Shown: positions 1-9,825, numbered from the stretch's first letter. The stretch is 64,000 bases of DNA from Rhodoblastus sp963828185 (GCA_963828185.1 CAWHDV010000001.1:310001-374000); one strand, 5' to 3'. The notes: generated by a model from the letters alone, not told the origin. Translations and numbers: made by a program.

Positions 1-144
1 GCGGCTCAAGCCCTGCAAGAGCTTGGCGTTGAAACGCGCCTGCACATCCTTCCTGGCGTCGATCATTGCATAGCGCCGGCAGCCGCGTTGATGGCCCGGA
101 ACTTTTTGTCGGAGCGCTTCCGGTTCCTCGACGGCGCGGCGTGA
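1..144 (+). CDS. Carboxylesterase/phospholipase family protein, C-terminal end only
   Basis: The window opens inside a gene; the last 47 codons are visible and end in TGA. The tail has the pattern GVDHCIAP, which fits the histidine of the Ser-Asp-His triad in small alpha/beta hydrolases of the YpfH/COG0400 carboxylesterase type, where a G-x-x-H-x-I segment sits close to the C-terminus and is followed by an amphipathic helix (here AAALMARNFLSERF). The nucleophile and acid residues lie outside the window, so substrate cannot be judged. A dienelactone-hydrolase-like protein is the main alternative. Confidence 0.55.
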   Translation, partial: AAQALQELGVETRLHILPGVDHCIAPAAALMARNFLSERFRFLDGAA

Positions 145-180
145 GCTGCGGCGTCAAGGCGTGGAACGAACAACGAAGCA

Positions 181-3051
181 ATGTCGTTTTCCCTCCGGCG
201 ACGGCGCGGCGATGAGCCGCTGCGCGCATCGCTCGGGGAGGGATCACCCGTCGTGCGCGTTTCCCTGCGGTCCATGGCGGCGGCGGCGATCCTGGTGTTC
301 ACGGCCGCGGCCACGCTTCCCGATTACGCCGTGGATTGGCTGTGGATGCGGCGCCTCGGCTACGCGGATATTTTCTGGACGCTGCTCTCGGTCCGCTGGG
401 CGCTGTTCTTGTCAGCCTTTGTCGTCGCCTTTCTCACCCTCTGGCTTAATCTCCGCCGCGCCGTCAGGACCAGCGCCCTGCTCGGCGCCGGCGGGCGGTC
501 GCAAACGCCTGCGCTCTGGGCCGGAAACAGTGCGATTTCCATTGCGGCGGTCAATTTCGCGCCAAAACTGTCGATGACCGATGTCGTGCTGGCGAGCGCC
601 GTCGTCGCTTCGTTTTTCGGCGCCGCTTTCTATGCGGACTGGGACAGCTTCCTCCGCTTCCGCCATGGCGGCGCATTCGGCGTGGCCGACCCGCTGTTTG
701 GCGTCGATATCGGGTTCTACGTGTTCCGCCTGCCATTTTACGAGTTGTTGCAGGACAGCCTGATGGCGCTGGCGGCGCTGGCGCTCGCGCTGGTCACGGC
801 GGTTTATGGGTTTTCCGACGCCTTGCAGACGGACCGTCGCAAGGTTTGGCGACATCTGTCCGTTCTCGCGGGCCTCCTGTTCGTCTCCCTCGGATGGGGC
901 TTTTACCTCGATCACTTCGAACTTCTCTACGGCGACCAGGGCGTCGTCTACGGGGCTGGTTATACGGCGGATCATGTGACGCGGCCGGCGCTGTGGATCA
1001 TGGTCGCGGCGTCCGCCGCGGCCTGCGCCTTGCTGCCGCTGAATTTTTTCCGTCCGAACGCCAAAATGGCTGCGGCGGGCGCGGGGGCCTATGTCTTATT
1101 GTGGATCGTCGGCGTGTCGCTGGTCCCGTGGGCCGTCGAAAAATTCGAGGTGCAGCCGAACCAGCTTGGCCTGGAGACGCCCTACCTCAAGAATTACATC
1201 AAGTCCACGCGCGCGGCCTACGGGCTCGGCGCCATCCAGGTCACGTCCTACCCGGCGACGGCGGACCTGACGCAGTCCGCGATCACAAGCAACCAGGACA
1301 CGGTACAGAACATCCGCCTGTGGGATTCGCGGCCGCTGCTGAAGACCTACCAGCAAACTCAGGCGATCCGGCTTTATTATCGGTTCTACAATGTCGACAC
1401 GGACCGTTATCGCCTGGCGGACGGTTATCACCAGGTCATGTTGTCGACGCGCGAGCTTTCGCAGCAGCTTCCGCAAAAGGCCCGCACCTGGGTCAACCGG
1501 CGGCTGCAATTCACGCATGGCTACGGCGCGGTGATGAACTTCGTCTCGAAAACCGTCGGCGACGGTTTTCCGCAATATCTGCTCCAAAACGTTCCGCCGG
1601 AATCCGCGTTTGGCCTGACCATGACCCAGCCGGCGATCTACTACGGGGAATCGGTGACGGGATACCGCATTGTCGCGACCGGGATCAAGGAATTCGATTA
1701 TCCGAAAGGCAGCGACAACGTCTATGCGAGCTATGCCGGAAAAGGCGGCGTCCCGCTGGACAACCTGTGGAGAAAATTGCTGTTCGCCTGGAGCGAGGGG
1801 GACGCCAACATACTCTTGACTTCGTATCTCACGCCGTCGAGCCGCATCCAGATCCGTCGCAACGTGCGCGAGCGCGCGGCGCAGATCGCTCCCTTCCTGC
1901 AACTGGACGGCGATCCCTATGCGGTTTTGAGCGGCGGCAAATTATACTGGATCGAGGACGCCTATACGACGTCCGACCATTATCCCTACGCCAATCCAGA
2001 ACGCGGTTGGGCTGAGGGCGAAGCAACCGAAAACGGCGCCGACGATCCGCTCGAAGAGAGCGCGCGCGGCTTCGCTCCACAAGGCGCCGCGCGGGCGGCG
2101 TTCGACGGCGTGAACTATATCCGGAACTCCGTGAAGGCTGTTGTCGACATGTATGACGGGACCGTGCGGTTCTTCGTCATGGACCCGCAGGATCCGATCC
2201 TCGCGGCCTATCGCAGGGCGTTTCCCGGCGTCTTCAGCGATCTCGCCGCGCTCTCCACCGACCTGAAGCAGCACCTGCGCACCCCGGAAGACATGTTCGC
2301 GATCCAGGCGGACCAGTATCGCACCTTCCACATGACCGACCCGCAAGTGTTCTACAATCGCGAGGACCTCTGGACGTCGCCGTTGGAGAATTATGGCGGC
2401 GAAACGGAGGAGATGCAGCCCTATTACATTCTGGCGAAGCTCCCCGGCGGCAGCCGCCTCGAATACATGCTGATGACGCCGTTCACGCCGAACAACCGCG
2501 ACAACATGATATCCTGGATGGCTGCGGAATCGGATTTTCCCGAATACGGGAGGATCATCTGCTACCAGCTGCCAAAGGAAAAGCTCGTCTATGGGCCGAA
2601 CCAGGTCGAGGCGATGATCAACCAGGACACGTTGATTTCGCAGCAGCTGACCCTGTGGAACCAGAACGGGTCGCGGGTGATACGCGGCAAGCAGATCGTC
2701 ACGCCGATCGGAAAATCGTTCCTCTATGTCGTCCCATTGTACCTGATGGCGGAGGGCGCCAACATTCCCCAGCTCAAGCGCGTCATCGCCGTCGCCGGCG
2801 ATCGCGTCGTGATGGAGCCGACGCTCGACGAGGCGCTCGCCGCCCTTTTCGCAACGCCGCGACAGCCAGGCGCGCCGGGCGCGACGCCGCCCCAGGCAGG
2901 CCAGCCGGCAACAGCGCAGAATCCTGACTTCGCCACCGCCAGGAAGGCGTTCGATGACGCGCAAAATGCCTTGCAGCACGGAAACTGGACCGATTTCGGC
3001 AGGGCGATGGACGCGCTGAAACGTCGGCTTGACGCGCCAGCCATGCGATAG
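181..3051 (+). CDS. UPF0182 family large membrane protein
   Basis: A 956-residue protein matching the UPF0182/COG1615 family. About seven hydrophobic segments occupy the first ~320 residues (first near residues 32-48), followed by a large soluble region carrying family-typical stretches such as NQLGLETPYLKNYI and RFYNVDTDRYRL, and a Pro/Ala/Gln-rich low-complexity linker near residues 895-920 before a short helical tail. The biochemical role of the family is not established; it is an inner-membrane protein with a big extracytoplasmic domain. ATG at 181 has only a weak upstream purine stretch, so a start slightly downstream is possible. It stands alone and ends 36 bases before the convergent AttH-like gene. 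Confidence 0.9.
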   Translation: MSFSLRRRRGDEPLRASLGEGSPVVRVSLRSMAAAAILVFTAAATLPDYAVDWLWMRRLGYADIFWTLLSVRWALFLSAFVVAFLTLWLNLRRAVRTSALLGAGGRSQTPALWAGNSAISIAAVNFAPKLSMTDVVLASAVVASFFGAAFYADWDSFLRFRHGGAFGVADPLFGVDIGFYVFRLPFYELLQDSLMALAALALALVTAVYGFSDALQTDRRKVWRHLSVLAGLLFVSLGWGFYLDHFELLYGDQGVVYGAGYTADHVTRPALWIMVAASAAACALLPLNFFRPNAKMAAAGAGAYVLLWIVGVSLVPWAVEKFEVQPNQLGLETPYLKNYIKSTRAAYGLGAIQVTSYPATADLTQSAITSNQDTVQNIRLWDSRPLLKTYQQTQAIRLYYRFYNVDTDRYRLADGYHQVMLSTRELSQQLPQKARTWVNRRLQFTHGYGAVMNFVSKTVGDGFPQYLLQNVPPESAFGLTMTQPAIYYGESVTGYRIVATGIKEFDYPKGSDNVYASYAGKGGVPLDNLWRKLLFAWSEGDANILLTSYLTPSSRIQIRRNVRERAAQIAPFLQLDGDPYAVLSGGKLYWIEDAYTTSDHYPYANPERGWAEGEATENGADDPLEESARGFAPQGAARAAFDGVNYIRNSVKAVVDMYDGTVRFFVMDPQDPILAAYRRAFPGVFSDLAALSTDLKQHLRTPEDMFAIQADQYRTFHMTDPQVFYNREDLWTSPLENYGGETEEMQPYYILAKLPGGSRLEYMLMTPFTPNNRDNMISWMAAESDFPEYGRIICYQLPKEKLVYGPNQVEAMINQDTLISQQLTLWNQNGSRVIRGKQIVTPIGKSFLYVVPLYLMAEGANIPQLKRVIAVAGDRVVMEPTLDEALAALFATPRQPGAPGATPPQAGQPATAQNPDFATARKAFDDAQNALQHGNWTDFGRAMDALKRRLDAPAMR

Positions 3052-3087
3052 GCGCGGTTTGGCGCGCCACCCGACCGGAGGCTCAAC

Positions 3088-4152
3088 TCAATAGCCGGTC
3101 ATTTCCAGATAGCCTTTTCCCGCGCGCGAGCCGTGGAAGCTGATGGGGCCTTCCCAGTAGGAAAAGCGGGTCGCCATCCAGCTTTGGGCGTTGAGCGGCT
3201 CGGTCTCGACGTCAAGCCCGCGGCTTTTCACTTGCAGCCGCCAGCGCACGGGAAGGCCGCGTCCCGCGACCTCCGCCCGCGCCAGCGGCGTCAAGGCGAT
3301 GTCATGGCGATCGAGCTTTTGCGAGCCGCCGTTCGCGCCGATCCAGGTCCCGGCGAAAAAATCGCCAGCCTTCTCGTCGCGCAGCCGGAAAACCATCAGC
3401 TTCTCGCCATCGGAAAAATGCAGCGAGAACCAGTCCCAGCCCTTTTGCGTCGCCGCCAGCGGCTGGCTGCTCCATTCGCGATCCATCCAGGCGTCGCCCG
3501 AAACCTTGACCTCCCGCCCGTCGATGACGAGGACGCCGGCGGCCCTGAAAAAAGGCTGGCTGTAATAATAAGAGGCCCGTCCGTCGTCCGATTTGCGGCT
3601 GAAACCGTTGTCGCCATGCAGGACGAGCGGCTTGTCGGCGTCGAGATCAAGCGCGTAGCGGAAGCCCGCGCCATCGGCCGAGATTTTTGTCCGCGCGACG
3701 CCCGCGGCTTTATCGCGGGCCTCGAAGCGCCAGTTGTCGATCCATGCGCGAAACGGCTCGGCGACCACGCCGGCTTCCTCAACCCCGCCTCGCGCGAATT
3801 TTTCGGCGAACAGCTGCGTGCCGGCGCTGGTGAGCGCGGCGTGCCCCATCCAGATGTTCTGGTCGGCCCAACCCTTGCGCTCGGGACCGGGTGCGCTCGC
3901 CTGGCGGAAAAGCGTCCACTGCACGCCGTAATCAGCGCCCGAGGCGTCCTCGAGATTGGCGGTCAGATACCACCATTCCGTTCGAAAACCCGGATGTGCT
4001 CCAAAATCGCGTGGAAAGGCGAGCGGCGTTCCCGGCGTGACCTCGGCAAATCCCTTGGCGTCGTTTCCCAGTCCGGCGAAGCCGTCCGCGCCGGCGGCAT
4101 GGCTCAAGGGCGCGAAAATCGCGACGATCAAAAGAGCCGATCTAGCGTTCAC
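3088..4152 (-). CDS. AttH/CrtC-like lipocalin-fold protein of an ABC export operon
   Basis: 354 residues with an N-terminal signal-like hydrophobic segment (about residues 5-20) and the EWWYLT motif typical of the carotenoid 1,2-hydratase (CrtC)/AttH family, which has a double lipocalin-like fold. Later W-rich motifs (DWFSLHFSDG, WMDREWSS) are also family-like. Secreted AttH-type proteins are encoded with LolD/MacB-like ABC transporters (AttEFG), and here the gene is the third of three coupled genes: its GTG start lies 11 bases inside the end of the permease gene. The real substrate is unknown; there are no carotenoid genes nearby, so a pigment role is not supported. Confidence 0.85.
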   Translation of the reverse strand: MNARSALLIVAIFAPLSHAAGADGFAGLGNDAKGFAEVTPGTPLAFPRDFGAHPGFRTEWWYLTANLEDASGADYGVQWTLFRQASAPGPERKGWADQNIWMGHAALTSAGTQLFAEKFARGGVEEAGVVAEPFRAWIDNWRFEARDKAAGVARTKISADGAGFRYALDLDADKPLVLHGDNGFSRKSDDGRASYYYSQPFFRAAGVLVIDGREVKVSGDAWMDREWSSQPLAATQKGWDWFSLHFSDGEKLMVFRLRDEKAGDFFAGTWIGANGGSQKLDRHDIALTPLARAEVAGRGLPVRWRLQVKSRGLDVETEPLNAQSWMATRFSYWEGPISFHGSRAGKGYLEMTGY

Positions 4153-6607
4153 TGGCGAAGACCTTGAGCAAGTCCGAGGCCGTGGTCCGGGCCAGGCGAA
4201 GGATCGGCGCAGCGCCGGCGACAGTCGCCGCCAGCAGCGCCAGGACGAGGATTTGCGCCCATTGCCCGGGAAAGACGTGGAAAGGCAGCCGCCAGCCGAA
4301 GGCCTGCACGTTCACCACCGCGACGAGACACCACGACAGGGCGAGGCCGAGCGGCAGCGCGACGAGCGCGGTCGCCGCAGTGAGCGACAGGAGCCGCAGG
4401 AATTCGAGTTGCGCCAGTCGCCCGCGCGTGGCGCCGGCCGCCCAGACGGGCGCAATCTGCGCAAGGCGGGCGTTGCCGAGCGTAAGCAGGCTCGCGAAGA
4501 GCGCAACGGCCGAGACGATGAGCATCAGCCCGTTCAGCGCCGCCGTCACCGCGAACGTGCGCTCGAAGATCCGCATCGACAGTCGCTTGATCGACGCCTG
4601 GTCGCTGATGCGGGTGATTTTTGGCCCGAATTGCGCCTGCATCGCCGCGATGAGACCGTCAACCGCCGCGGGTTTTACGCGCAGGCTATACGCCAGGCGC
4701 GGCGTCCCCGGCCAATGCCGTTCGAGTGCGTCGAAGCCGATGCGCGCCTGTCCCTTGGGATTGCCATAGTCGGGAAAAACGCCGGCGACTTTCGCGCGCC
4801 ATGCGCCCTCAGGCGTCGGGATATCGAGCGAGGAGCCGGGCGCCAGCCGCAATCGCCGCGCCAATTGTTCGCTGACGAAGAAGCCGTCGCCGCGCTCTAC
4901 TTCATCCCATGCGCCTGGCGTCGCTGAGAGCAGCGGAAAATGCTTGCGATAGGTTTCGTGCGGTTTCATGCCGATGACTTCAACCGGCCAGCCCGCGAGC
5001 CTGACGCTGGTTTTCAGCACCGGCAGTATCGCCGTGACCCCCGGCCGGCCGGCGAGCCAGGTTTCGATTGCCCGCGCCTCGGGCGCGCCCGCCGCCTCGA
5101 AATAGACTTCCGCGACCAGCCGCGCGTCGAGCCAGCGCGTGAAAGTCGTGCGAAAGCCTTCGACCATGCCGCCAACGCCGACATTGGTCGACAACGCCAG
5201 CAAAAGCGCCATAAGGGCGAGCGAGAGGGCAGGCAATTGCTGTCGGCTGTCGGCCCAGAACCATTGCGCCAGCGGGCCGGTCGCCCGCCTTTCGCCAAGG
5301 CGGAGGGCGCTCGCGAGCAGCAGCGGCAGCAAAAGCGCCGCGCCAAGCAGCAGGCCGGCGACCACGGCGAAGCCGGAAGCGAGACTGCCGCCAAAGACAT
5401 AGGCCACCAGCGACGCGGCCAGGCCAAGCCCCGCCAAGACAGCGCGGCGGCGCAAAAACTTCTGTTGCGCCTGCCGCCAGGCGGAAGGTCGCGCCGCCAC
5501 AAGAACCGGCAGGCGCAAGGTCCTGGCAAGGCCGCTCGCGGCCGCGACGAGCGCGCCGATGAGGGCGATGCCGAGGCCCGAAATCCACCATTGCGGATCG
5601 AGCGCCAGCCGTCCCGCAACCTGTGCGCCGTAAAGCGCGTCGAGGCTGGACGCGACATCGGGCAGCAAAGCGGCGGCGATGAAAGCGCCGCCTATGGCGC
5701 CGATGGTTCCGGCCGCAAGGGCGAGCAACAGCAATTCCATGAGCATGGCGAGGACCAGCGCGGGCGCGCCGACGCCAACCGCCCGCAGGGTGCGCACCAT
5801 CGCGCGCCGCTGCTCGAAAGCCAGTCCGAAAGACGCGTGGACGATGAAAAGCCCGACCAGGAAGGCCAGCATGCCGAAGGCCGTGAGGTTCAGATGAAAG
5901 CTGGCGGTGAGCCTTTTCAGGTCACTCGCCTCTTCGCCGGGCTGTAGCACGCGCAGCGCATTGCTCGTGATGGAAGCGAGCGACGGCGTCGCGGCGCCGG
6001 GTTGCTGGGTGAACACCAGCCGCGAAATCTGGCCAGGGCGTTTGAGCAAGGCTTGCGCGACGCCGATATCGACGACCAGCAGACCGGGCGGCGCATTGGC
6101 TCGCGCCTGCAGCGGCGGCAAACGCAAGCCGCCCTCGACAGGGAGCGCGGCGCCTCGCGCGGCGCGCAGGTCGCGCAGGGTTTTTGGCGCGACAATCGTC
6201 CGTCCGGGCGGCGCCAGGAAATCGATCAGGGAGCTTCCGCCCGACAGGCTCGGCAGCCCGCTTTCGCGCGGCAGCGTCAGCGGCTCGACGCCGAGCAGCC
6301 GGAAAGGCGTGTCGCCGACCCGGACCGCGCCTTCGAGCACCGGCGAGACGTTCCAGCCCGCAAGCCGCAGCTTGACGAAAATGTCCTGCGAAATGAAGGC
6401 GCCCTGCGTCGGAACAAGGCTTCGAGCGCCGGTTGCAAACATCGACGCCGCCTGGTCGTAGCTTTTGCGCGCCTGCTCGTTCAGGGCCTGCACCCCGCTC
6501 CACAGCGCCGTGGCGATGGCCAGTCCGGCGAAGAGCGCGCCGAAATTGGCCGGATGCCGGCGCCAATGGCTCACGAGAGCCACAAAGGTCCAGAAAGCTT
6601 GCCTCAA
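4142..6607 (-). CDS. ABC transporter permease, two fused FtsX/MacB-type units (AttF/AttG-like)
   Basis: 821 residues with one N-terminal membrane helix, an extracytoplasmic domain, a bundle of three or more helices (around residues 230-330), further helices near 390-480, a second extracytoplasmic domain and a terminal three-helix FtsX-type bundle (around 690-800). This is the layout of LolC/MacB-type permeases fused in tandem. It would work with the ATPase upstream to move a lipid or lipoprotein-like molecule out of the inner membrane (inference). The start is a TTG that overlaps the TGA of the ATPase gene by 4 bases, which indicates translational coupling. Confidence 0.9.
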   Translation of the reverse strand: MRQAFWTFVALVSHWRRHPANFGALFAGLAIATALWSGVQALNEQARKSYDQAASMFATGARSLVPTQGAFISQDIFVKLRLAGWNVSPVLEGAVRVGDTPFRLLGVEPLTLPRESGLPSLSGGSSLIDFLAPPGRTIVAPKTLRDLRAARGAALPVEGGLRLPPLQARANAPPGLLVVDIGVAQALLKRPGQISRLVFTQQPGAATPSLASITSNALRVLQPGEEASDLKRLTASFHLNLTAFGMLAFLVGLFIVHASFGLAFEQRRAMVRTLRAVGVGAPALVLAMLMELLLLALAAGTIGAIGGAFIAAALLPDVASSLDALYGAQVAGRLALDPQWWISGLGIALIGALVAAASGLARTLRLPVLVAARPSAWRQAQQKFLRRRAVLAGLGLAASLVAYVFGGSLASGFAVVAGLLLGAALLLPLLLASALRLGERRATGPLAQWFWADSRQQLPALSLALMALLLALSTNVGVGGMVEGFRTTFTRWLDARLVAEVYFEAAGAPEARAIETWLAGRPGVTAILPVLKTSVRLAGWPVEVIGMKPHETYRKHFPLLSATPGAWDEVERGDGFFVSEQLARRLRLAPGSSLDIPTPEGAWRAKVAGVFPDYGNPKGQARIGFDALERHWPGTPRLAYSLRVKPAAVDGLIAAMQAQFGPKITRISDQASIKRLSMRIFERTFAVTAALNGLMLIVSAVALFASLLTLGNARLAQIAPVWAAGATRGRLAQLEFLRLLSLTAATALVALPLGLALSWCLVAVVNVQAFGWRLPFHVFPGQWAQILVLALLAATVAGAAPILRLARTTASDLLKVFASER

Positions 6608-7320
6608 GACTTGACGATGGCTCCCGAACTGAGCCTCGCCTGCCGTTCGAGCTTTCCGGCGAGGCGCGGGCTGTGTGTCACCATCAGGAAGGCGCAGCCG
6701 GTGGCGGCGACGGTCTCCAGCGCGAGGTTGAGGAATTCGTCGCCGGACGCTTCGTCGAGGTTGCCAGTCGGCTCATCCGCCAGCAGCAGGCGCGGGCGAA
6801 CCGCCAGCGCCCGCGCGATGGCGACGCGCTGCTGCTGGCCGCCAGAAAGATCTTCGGGCATGCGATCGAGGAGGGCGCCCAGCCCGAGCCGATCGACCAG
6901 TTCCGCCTGCCACTCCGGATCGTGACGGCCGGCGAGACGCGCCTGGAAGGCGATATTGGCGCGGACGGCGAGGCTCGAGACAAGGTTGAATTGCTGGAAC
7001 ACGACGGCCACTTTCTTCAGCCTGAGCGCGGCGCGGCTGGAATCGTTGAGCGAGACGATCCCGACCTCTTCGAGGAAGATCTCGCCGCCGTCGGCCTTGT
7101 CGAGGCCGGCTACGAGATGCAGCAGCGTGCTCTTGCCGCTGCCCGATTCCCCCATCAGCGCGAGGCTCGAGCCCGCGTCGAGCGAGAGATCGACGCCCTT
7201 GAGGATGGGGAGCCGCCCCTGCGGCGTCGCGTAACTTTTCTGCAAGCCGGCGACGCGAAGCGCCGATCCCCGCGCCAGCGCGGCGACCGTCTTCGTTTCG
7301 GCGAGTCTCGCGCCAGCCAA
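6604..7320 (-). CDS. ABC transporter ATP-binding protein (LolD/AttE-like)
   Basis: 238 residues with Walker A GESGSGKST (residues 57-65), the signature LSGGQQQR and Walker B LLLADEPTGNLD, the last being characteristic of the LolD/MacB/FtsE export clade. It is the first gene of the operon ATPase-permease-AttH on the minus strand. The likely start is TTG at 7320, preceded by an AAGGGG stretch about 7 bases upstream; no ATG fits well in the early part. It powers the neighbouring permease in the cytoplasm. Confidence 0.9.
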   Translation of the reverse strand: MAGARLAETKTVAALARGSALRVAGLQKSYATPQGRLPILKGVDLSLDAGSSLALMGESGSGKSTLLHLVAGLDKADGGEIFLEEVGIVSLNDSSRAALRLKKVAVVFQQFNLVSSLAVRANIAFQARLAGRHDPEWQAELVDRLGLGALLDRMPEDLSGGQQQRVAIARALAVRPRLLLADEPTGNLDEASGDEFLNLALETVAATGCAFLMVTHSPRLAGKLERQARLSSGAIVKS

Positions 7321-7548
7321 GCCGTTCCCCTTTCAGCGTTGCTGCGACATGAATGCGTCGCGTTCCATATGCGCATATAATCAAGGCGCAAAATGGCGCG
7401 TCAAATTTTAGCCGGAGCGCGGCGGAAACATTTCCGCCGCGAGGCGTTAGCCGCTGACACCGTCGGGCGCGCCCAGCAAGCGCGAACCGAGGCGGTTGCT
7501 GTTTTTCGCGGGCGCGCGCCTTGCCGGAGCAACTCTCGGTCTTCGCAA

Positions 7549-7580
7549 AAAAGGCGTTTGAACTAAAAGGCGTTTGAACC
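7549..7580. repeat. 16-bp tandem duplication directly before egtB
   Basis: Two adjacent copies of AAAAGGCGTTTGAAC(T/C) fill 7549-7564 and 7565-7580, ending exactly at the egtB ATG. Each copy carries an AAAGG stretch that could act as a weak ribosome binding site, so the duplication moves or doubles that site. The rest of the intergenic stretch 7321-7548, between the divergent ABC operon and egtB, shows nothing else recognisable. Confidence 0.7.
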
Positions 7581-8867
7581 ATGGAAGCCGTCAGCTGCCG
7601 CCGCCTGCCGTCGACGCCACGCGGGCTCCTGCGATTCTACCGCGCGGTGCGCGAGGCGAGCCGCAAGCTTGCCGCCCCGCTGTCGGACGCCGACGCGACG
7701 GTCCAGTCGATGCCCGACGCCAGCCCCGCGAAATGGCATCTGGCGCACACCAGCTGGTTTTTCGAGGCGATGGTGCTCGAGCCGGAGGCGCCGGACTATC
7801 GCCCGTGCAACCCCGATTTCGCCTATCTGTTCAATTCCTATTACGAGACCCTGGGCGCGCGCCAGCCAAGGCCGCGACGCGGCATGATCACGCGGCCCTC
7901 ACTTGCGGAAATCTTCGCCTATCGCGACCATGTCGATGCCGCGATCGAACATCTGTGGCGACGCGGCTTTTCGCCGCGCGCCAGCGCCATGGTTGAGCTT
8001 GGCTGTCATCACGAGCAGCAGCACCAGGAATTGCTGCTGACCGACATCCTGCATCTTTTCGCGCAAAATCCGTTGAAGCCGACCTTTCGGGCCAGCGCGC
8101 CTTCCGATGAGGACGGCGGCGTTCCCGCGGCCACGTGCTACAGCCATTTCGCCGGCGGCATCGTCCAGACAGGGGCGGGGCCGGAGGGCTTCGCCTATGA
8201 TTGTGAGCGCCCGCGCCACCGCGTGTTCATAGAGCCCTTCAGTCTGGCGAACCGGCTGGTGACCAACGCCGAATGGATGGAGTTCATCGCCGCCGGCGGC
8301 TATCGGCGGCCCCTGTTGTGGCTGTCGGAAGGTTGGGCGAAACGTTGCGCGGACGAATGGGTCGCGCCGCTCTACTGGCAAGAGCGCGACGGCGCATATG
8401 TCACCATGACGCTGTCGGGACTGAGGCCGGTCGATCCGGCCGCGCCGGTCGTCCATGTCAACTATTTCGAAGCCGACGCCTTCGCCCGCTGGGCGAAACG
8501 CCGCCTGCCGACCGAAGCCGAATGGGAGCGCGCCGCGGCCGGCCTGACGCCGGCCGGCAATTTCGCCGAATCCGGTCATTTGCGGCCCATGCCGACGCCC
8601 GCGCGGCAAGGCGGCCTGCGGCAGATGTTCGGCGACGTGTGGGAGTGGACAAGCAGCGCCTTCTCGCCCTATCCGCGTTTTCTCGCGGCGGCGGGCGCGG
8701 CGGGCGAATACAACGGCAAGTTCATGTGCGGACAGATGGTGCTGCGCGGCGGCTCCTGCGCCACCCCCGCCAACCATGTCCGCGCGAGCTACCGCAATTT
8801 CTTTCCTCCCGACGCGCGCTGGCAATTTTCCGGGCTGCGCCTAGCTGGAGACGGCCATGACGCTTGA
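7581..8867 (+). CDS. egtB: Ergothioneine biosynthesis protein EgtB (hercynylcysteine sulfoxide synthase)
   Basis: 428 residues in the EgtB layout: an N-terminal DinB-like domain with the iron-ligand motifs HLAH (53-56) and HHEQQH (143-148), then a formylglycine-generating-enzyme (sulfatase-modifying) domain with family motifs such as LPTEAEWERAA, FGDVWEWTSS and LRGGSCAT. EgtB is a non-haem Fe(II) enzyme that joins hercynine to a thiol (gamma-glutamylcysteine or cysteine) with O2. It overlaps egtD by 11 bases, so the two are one operon. No egtA, egtC or egtE is visible next to it, which is common in proteobacteria. Confidence 0.95.
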   Translation: MEAVSCRRLPSTPRGLLRFYRAVREASRKLAAPLSDADATVQSMPDASPAKWHLAHTSWFFEAMVLEPEAPDYRPCNPDFAYLFNSYYETLGARQPRPRRGMITRPSLAEIFAYRDHVDAAIEHLWRRGFSPRASAMVELGCHHEQQHQELLLTDILHLFAQNPLKPTFRASAPSDEDGGVPAATCYSHFAGGIVQTGAGPEGFAYDCERPRHRVFIEPFSLANRLVTNAEWMEFIAAGGYRRPLLWLSEGWAKRCADEWVAPLYWQERDGAYVTMTLSGLRPVDPAAPVVHVNYFEADAFARWAKRRLPTEAEWERAAAGLTPAGNFAESGHLRPMPTPARQGGLRQMFGDVWEWTSSAFSPYPRFLAAAGAAGEYNGKFMCGQMVLRGGSCATPANHVRASYRNFFPPDARWQFSGLRLAGDGHDA

Positions 8868-9825
8868 TTATGCCGATCTGCACGCCGACTGGGACGAAGC
8901 GTTCCGCTCAACCGTCGTCGCGGGGCTCGCGCGCCCGCAAAAAGCCATTGCGAGCTGCTGGCTTTACGATCGGCGCGGATCGGAGCTGTTCGACGAGATC
9001 ACACGGCTCGAGGACTATTATCCGACCCGTGCGGAGACAGAAATCCTGACCAGCCATGCCGGGGACATCTCCGATTTCTGCGGCGCGGGCGCCCTGCTGG
9101 TCGAATATGGCGCGGGCGCCGGAATCAAGACCGAGATCCTGATCGAGGCGTTGGACGCTCCGCGCCTTTACATCCCGATCGATATCGCCGGCGACGCGCT
9201 CGCCCAGACGGCGCGCCGCATGCGGGCGCGCTTCCCTGAAGTCGAGACCTTGCCGATCCTCGCGGATTTCAATCGCGATTTCGATCTTCCCCCGGGGTTG
9301 CCCCCGGGACCGAGAACGGCGTTTTTTCCGGGATCGACGATCGGCAATCTGGACCGGCGCGAAACCGTGGCCTTCCTGCGCCGCCTGCGCCGGCATGTCC
9401 AGGCGGGCGGGGAACGCGGCGCCGCGATCATCGGCGTCGACCTGAAGAAGGACCGCGAAACGCTGCTCAACGCCTATGACGACGGCGAGGGCGTGACGGC
9501 GGCGTTCAATCTCAACCTGCTAGAGCGGATCAACCGTGAGCTCGACGGCGAATTTCCCTTGCGCCGTTTCGTCCATGAGGCGCGCTGGAACGAGGCCGAA
9601 TCCGCCGTCGAAATGCATCTTGTCAGCCTCGACGGCCGGGTTGTCCCGGTCTGCGGCCAGGAATTCGCCTTCCGCGCCGGCAAGTCGATCCATACCGAGA
9701 GCTCGCGCAAATACGATCTCGCCTCCTTCGGCGCCCTTGCCGAGCCGGGCGGGTGGCGGATCGCCAAGGCCTGGCATGATCGCGCGCGCCGTTTTGCGGT
9801 CCTTGGTCTTGAAGCCTTATTGTGA
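8857..9825 (+). CDS. egtD: L-histidine N(alpha)-methyltransferase EgtD
   Basis: 322 residues. The SAM-binding glycine loop YGAGAGIKTE is at residues 84-93, followed by the EgtD-type motif FPGSTIGNL around residue 152 and the DLKKDRETLLNAYDD segment. The enzyme trimethylates histidine to hercynine, the substrate of EgtB. Its ATG lies inside the end of egtB, in another frame, so translation is probably coupled. The stop region is tandemly duplicated (see the repeat at 9811-9868), and the next gene converges on it with a gap of only 10 bases. Confidence 0.95.
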   Translation: MTLDYADLHADWDEAFRSTVVAGLARPQKAIASCWLYDRRGSELFDEITRLEDYYPTRAETEILTSHAGDISDFCGAGALLVEYGAGAGIKTEILIEALDAPRLYIPIDIAGDALAQTARRMRARFPEVETLPILADFNRDFDLPPGLPPGPRTAFFPGSTIGNLDRRETVAFLRRLRRHVQAGGERGAAIIGVDLKKDRETLLNAYDDGEGVTAAFNLNLLERINRELDGEFPLRRFVHEARWNEAESAVEMHLVSLDGRVVPVCGQEFAFRAGKSIHTESSRKYDLASFGALAEPGGWRIAKAWHDRARRFAVLGLEALL

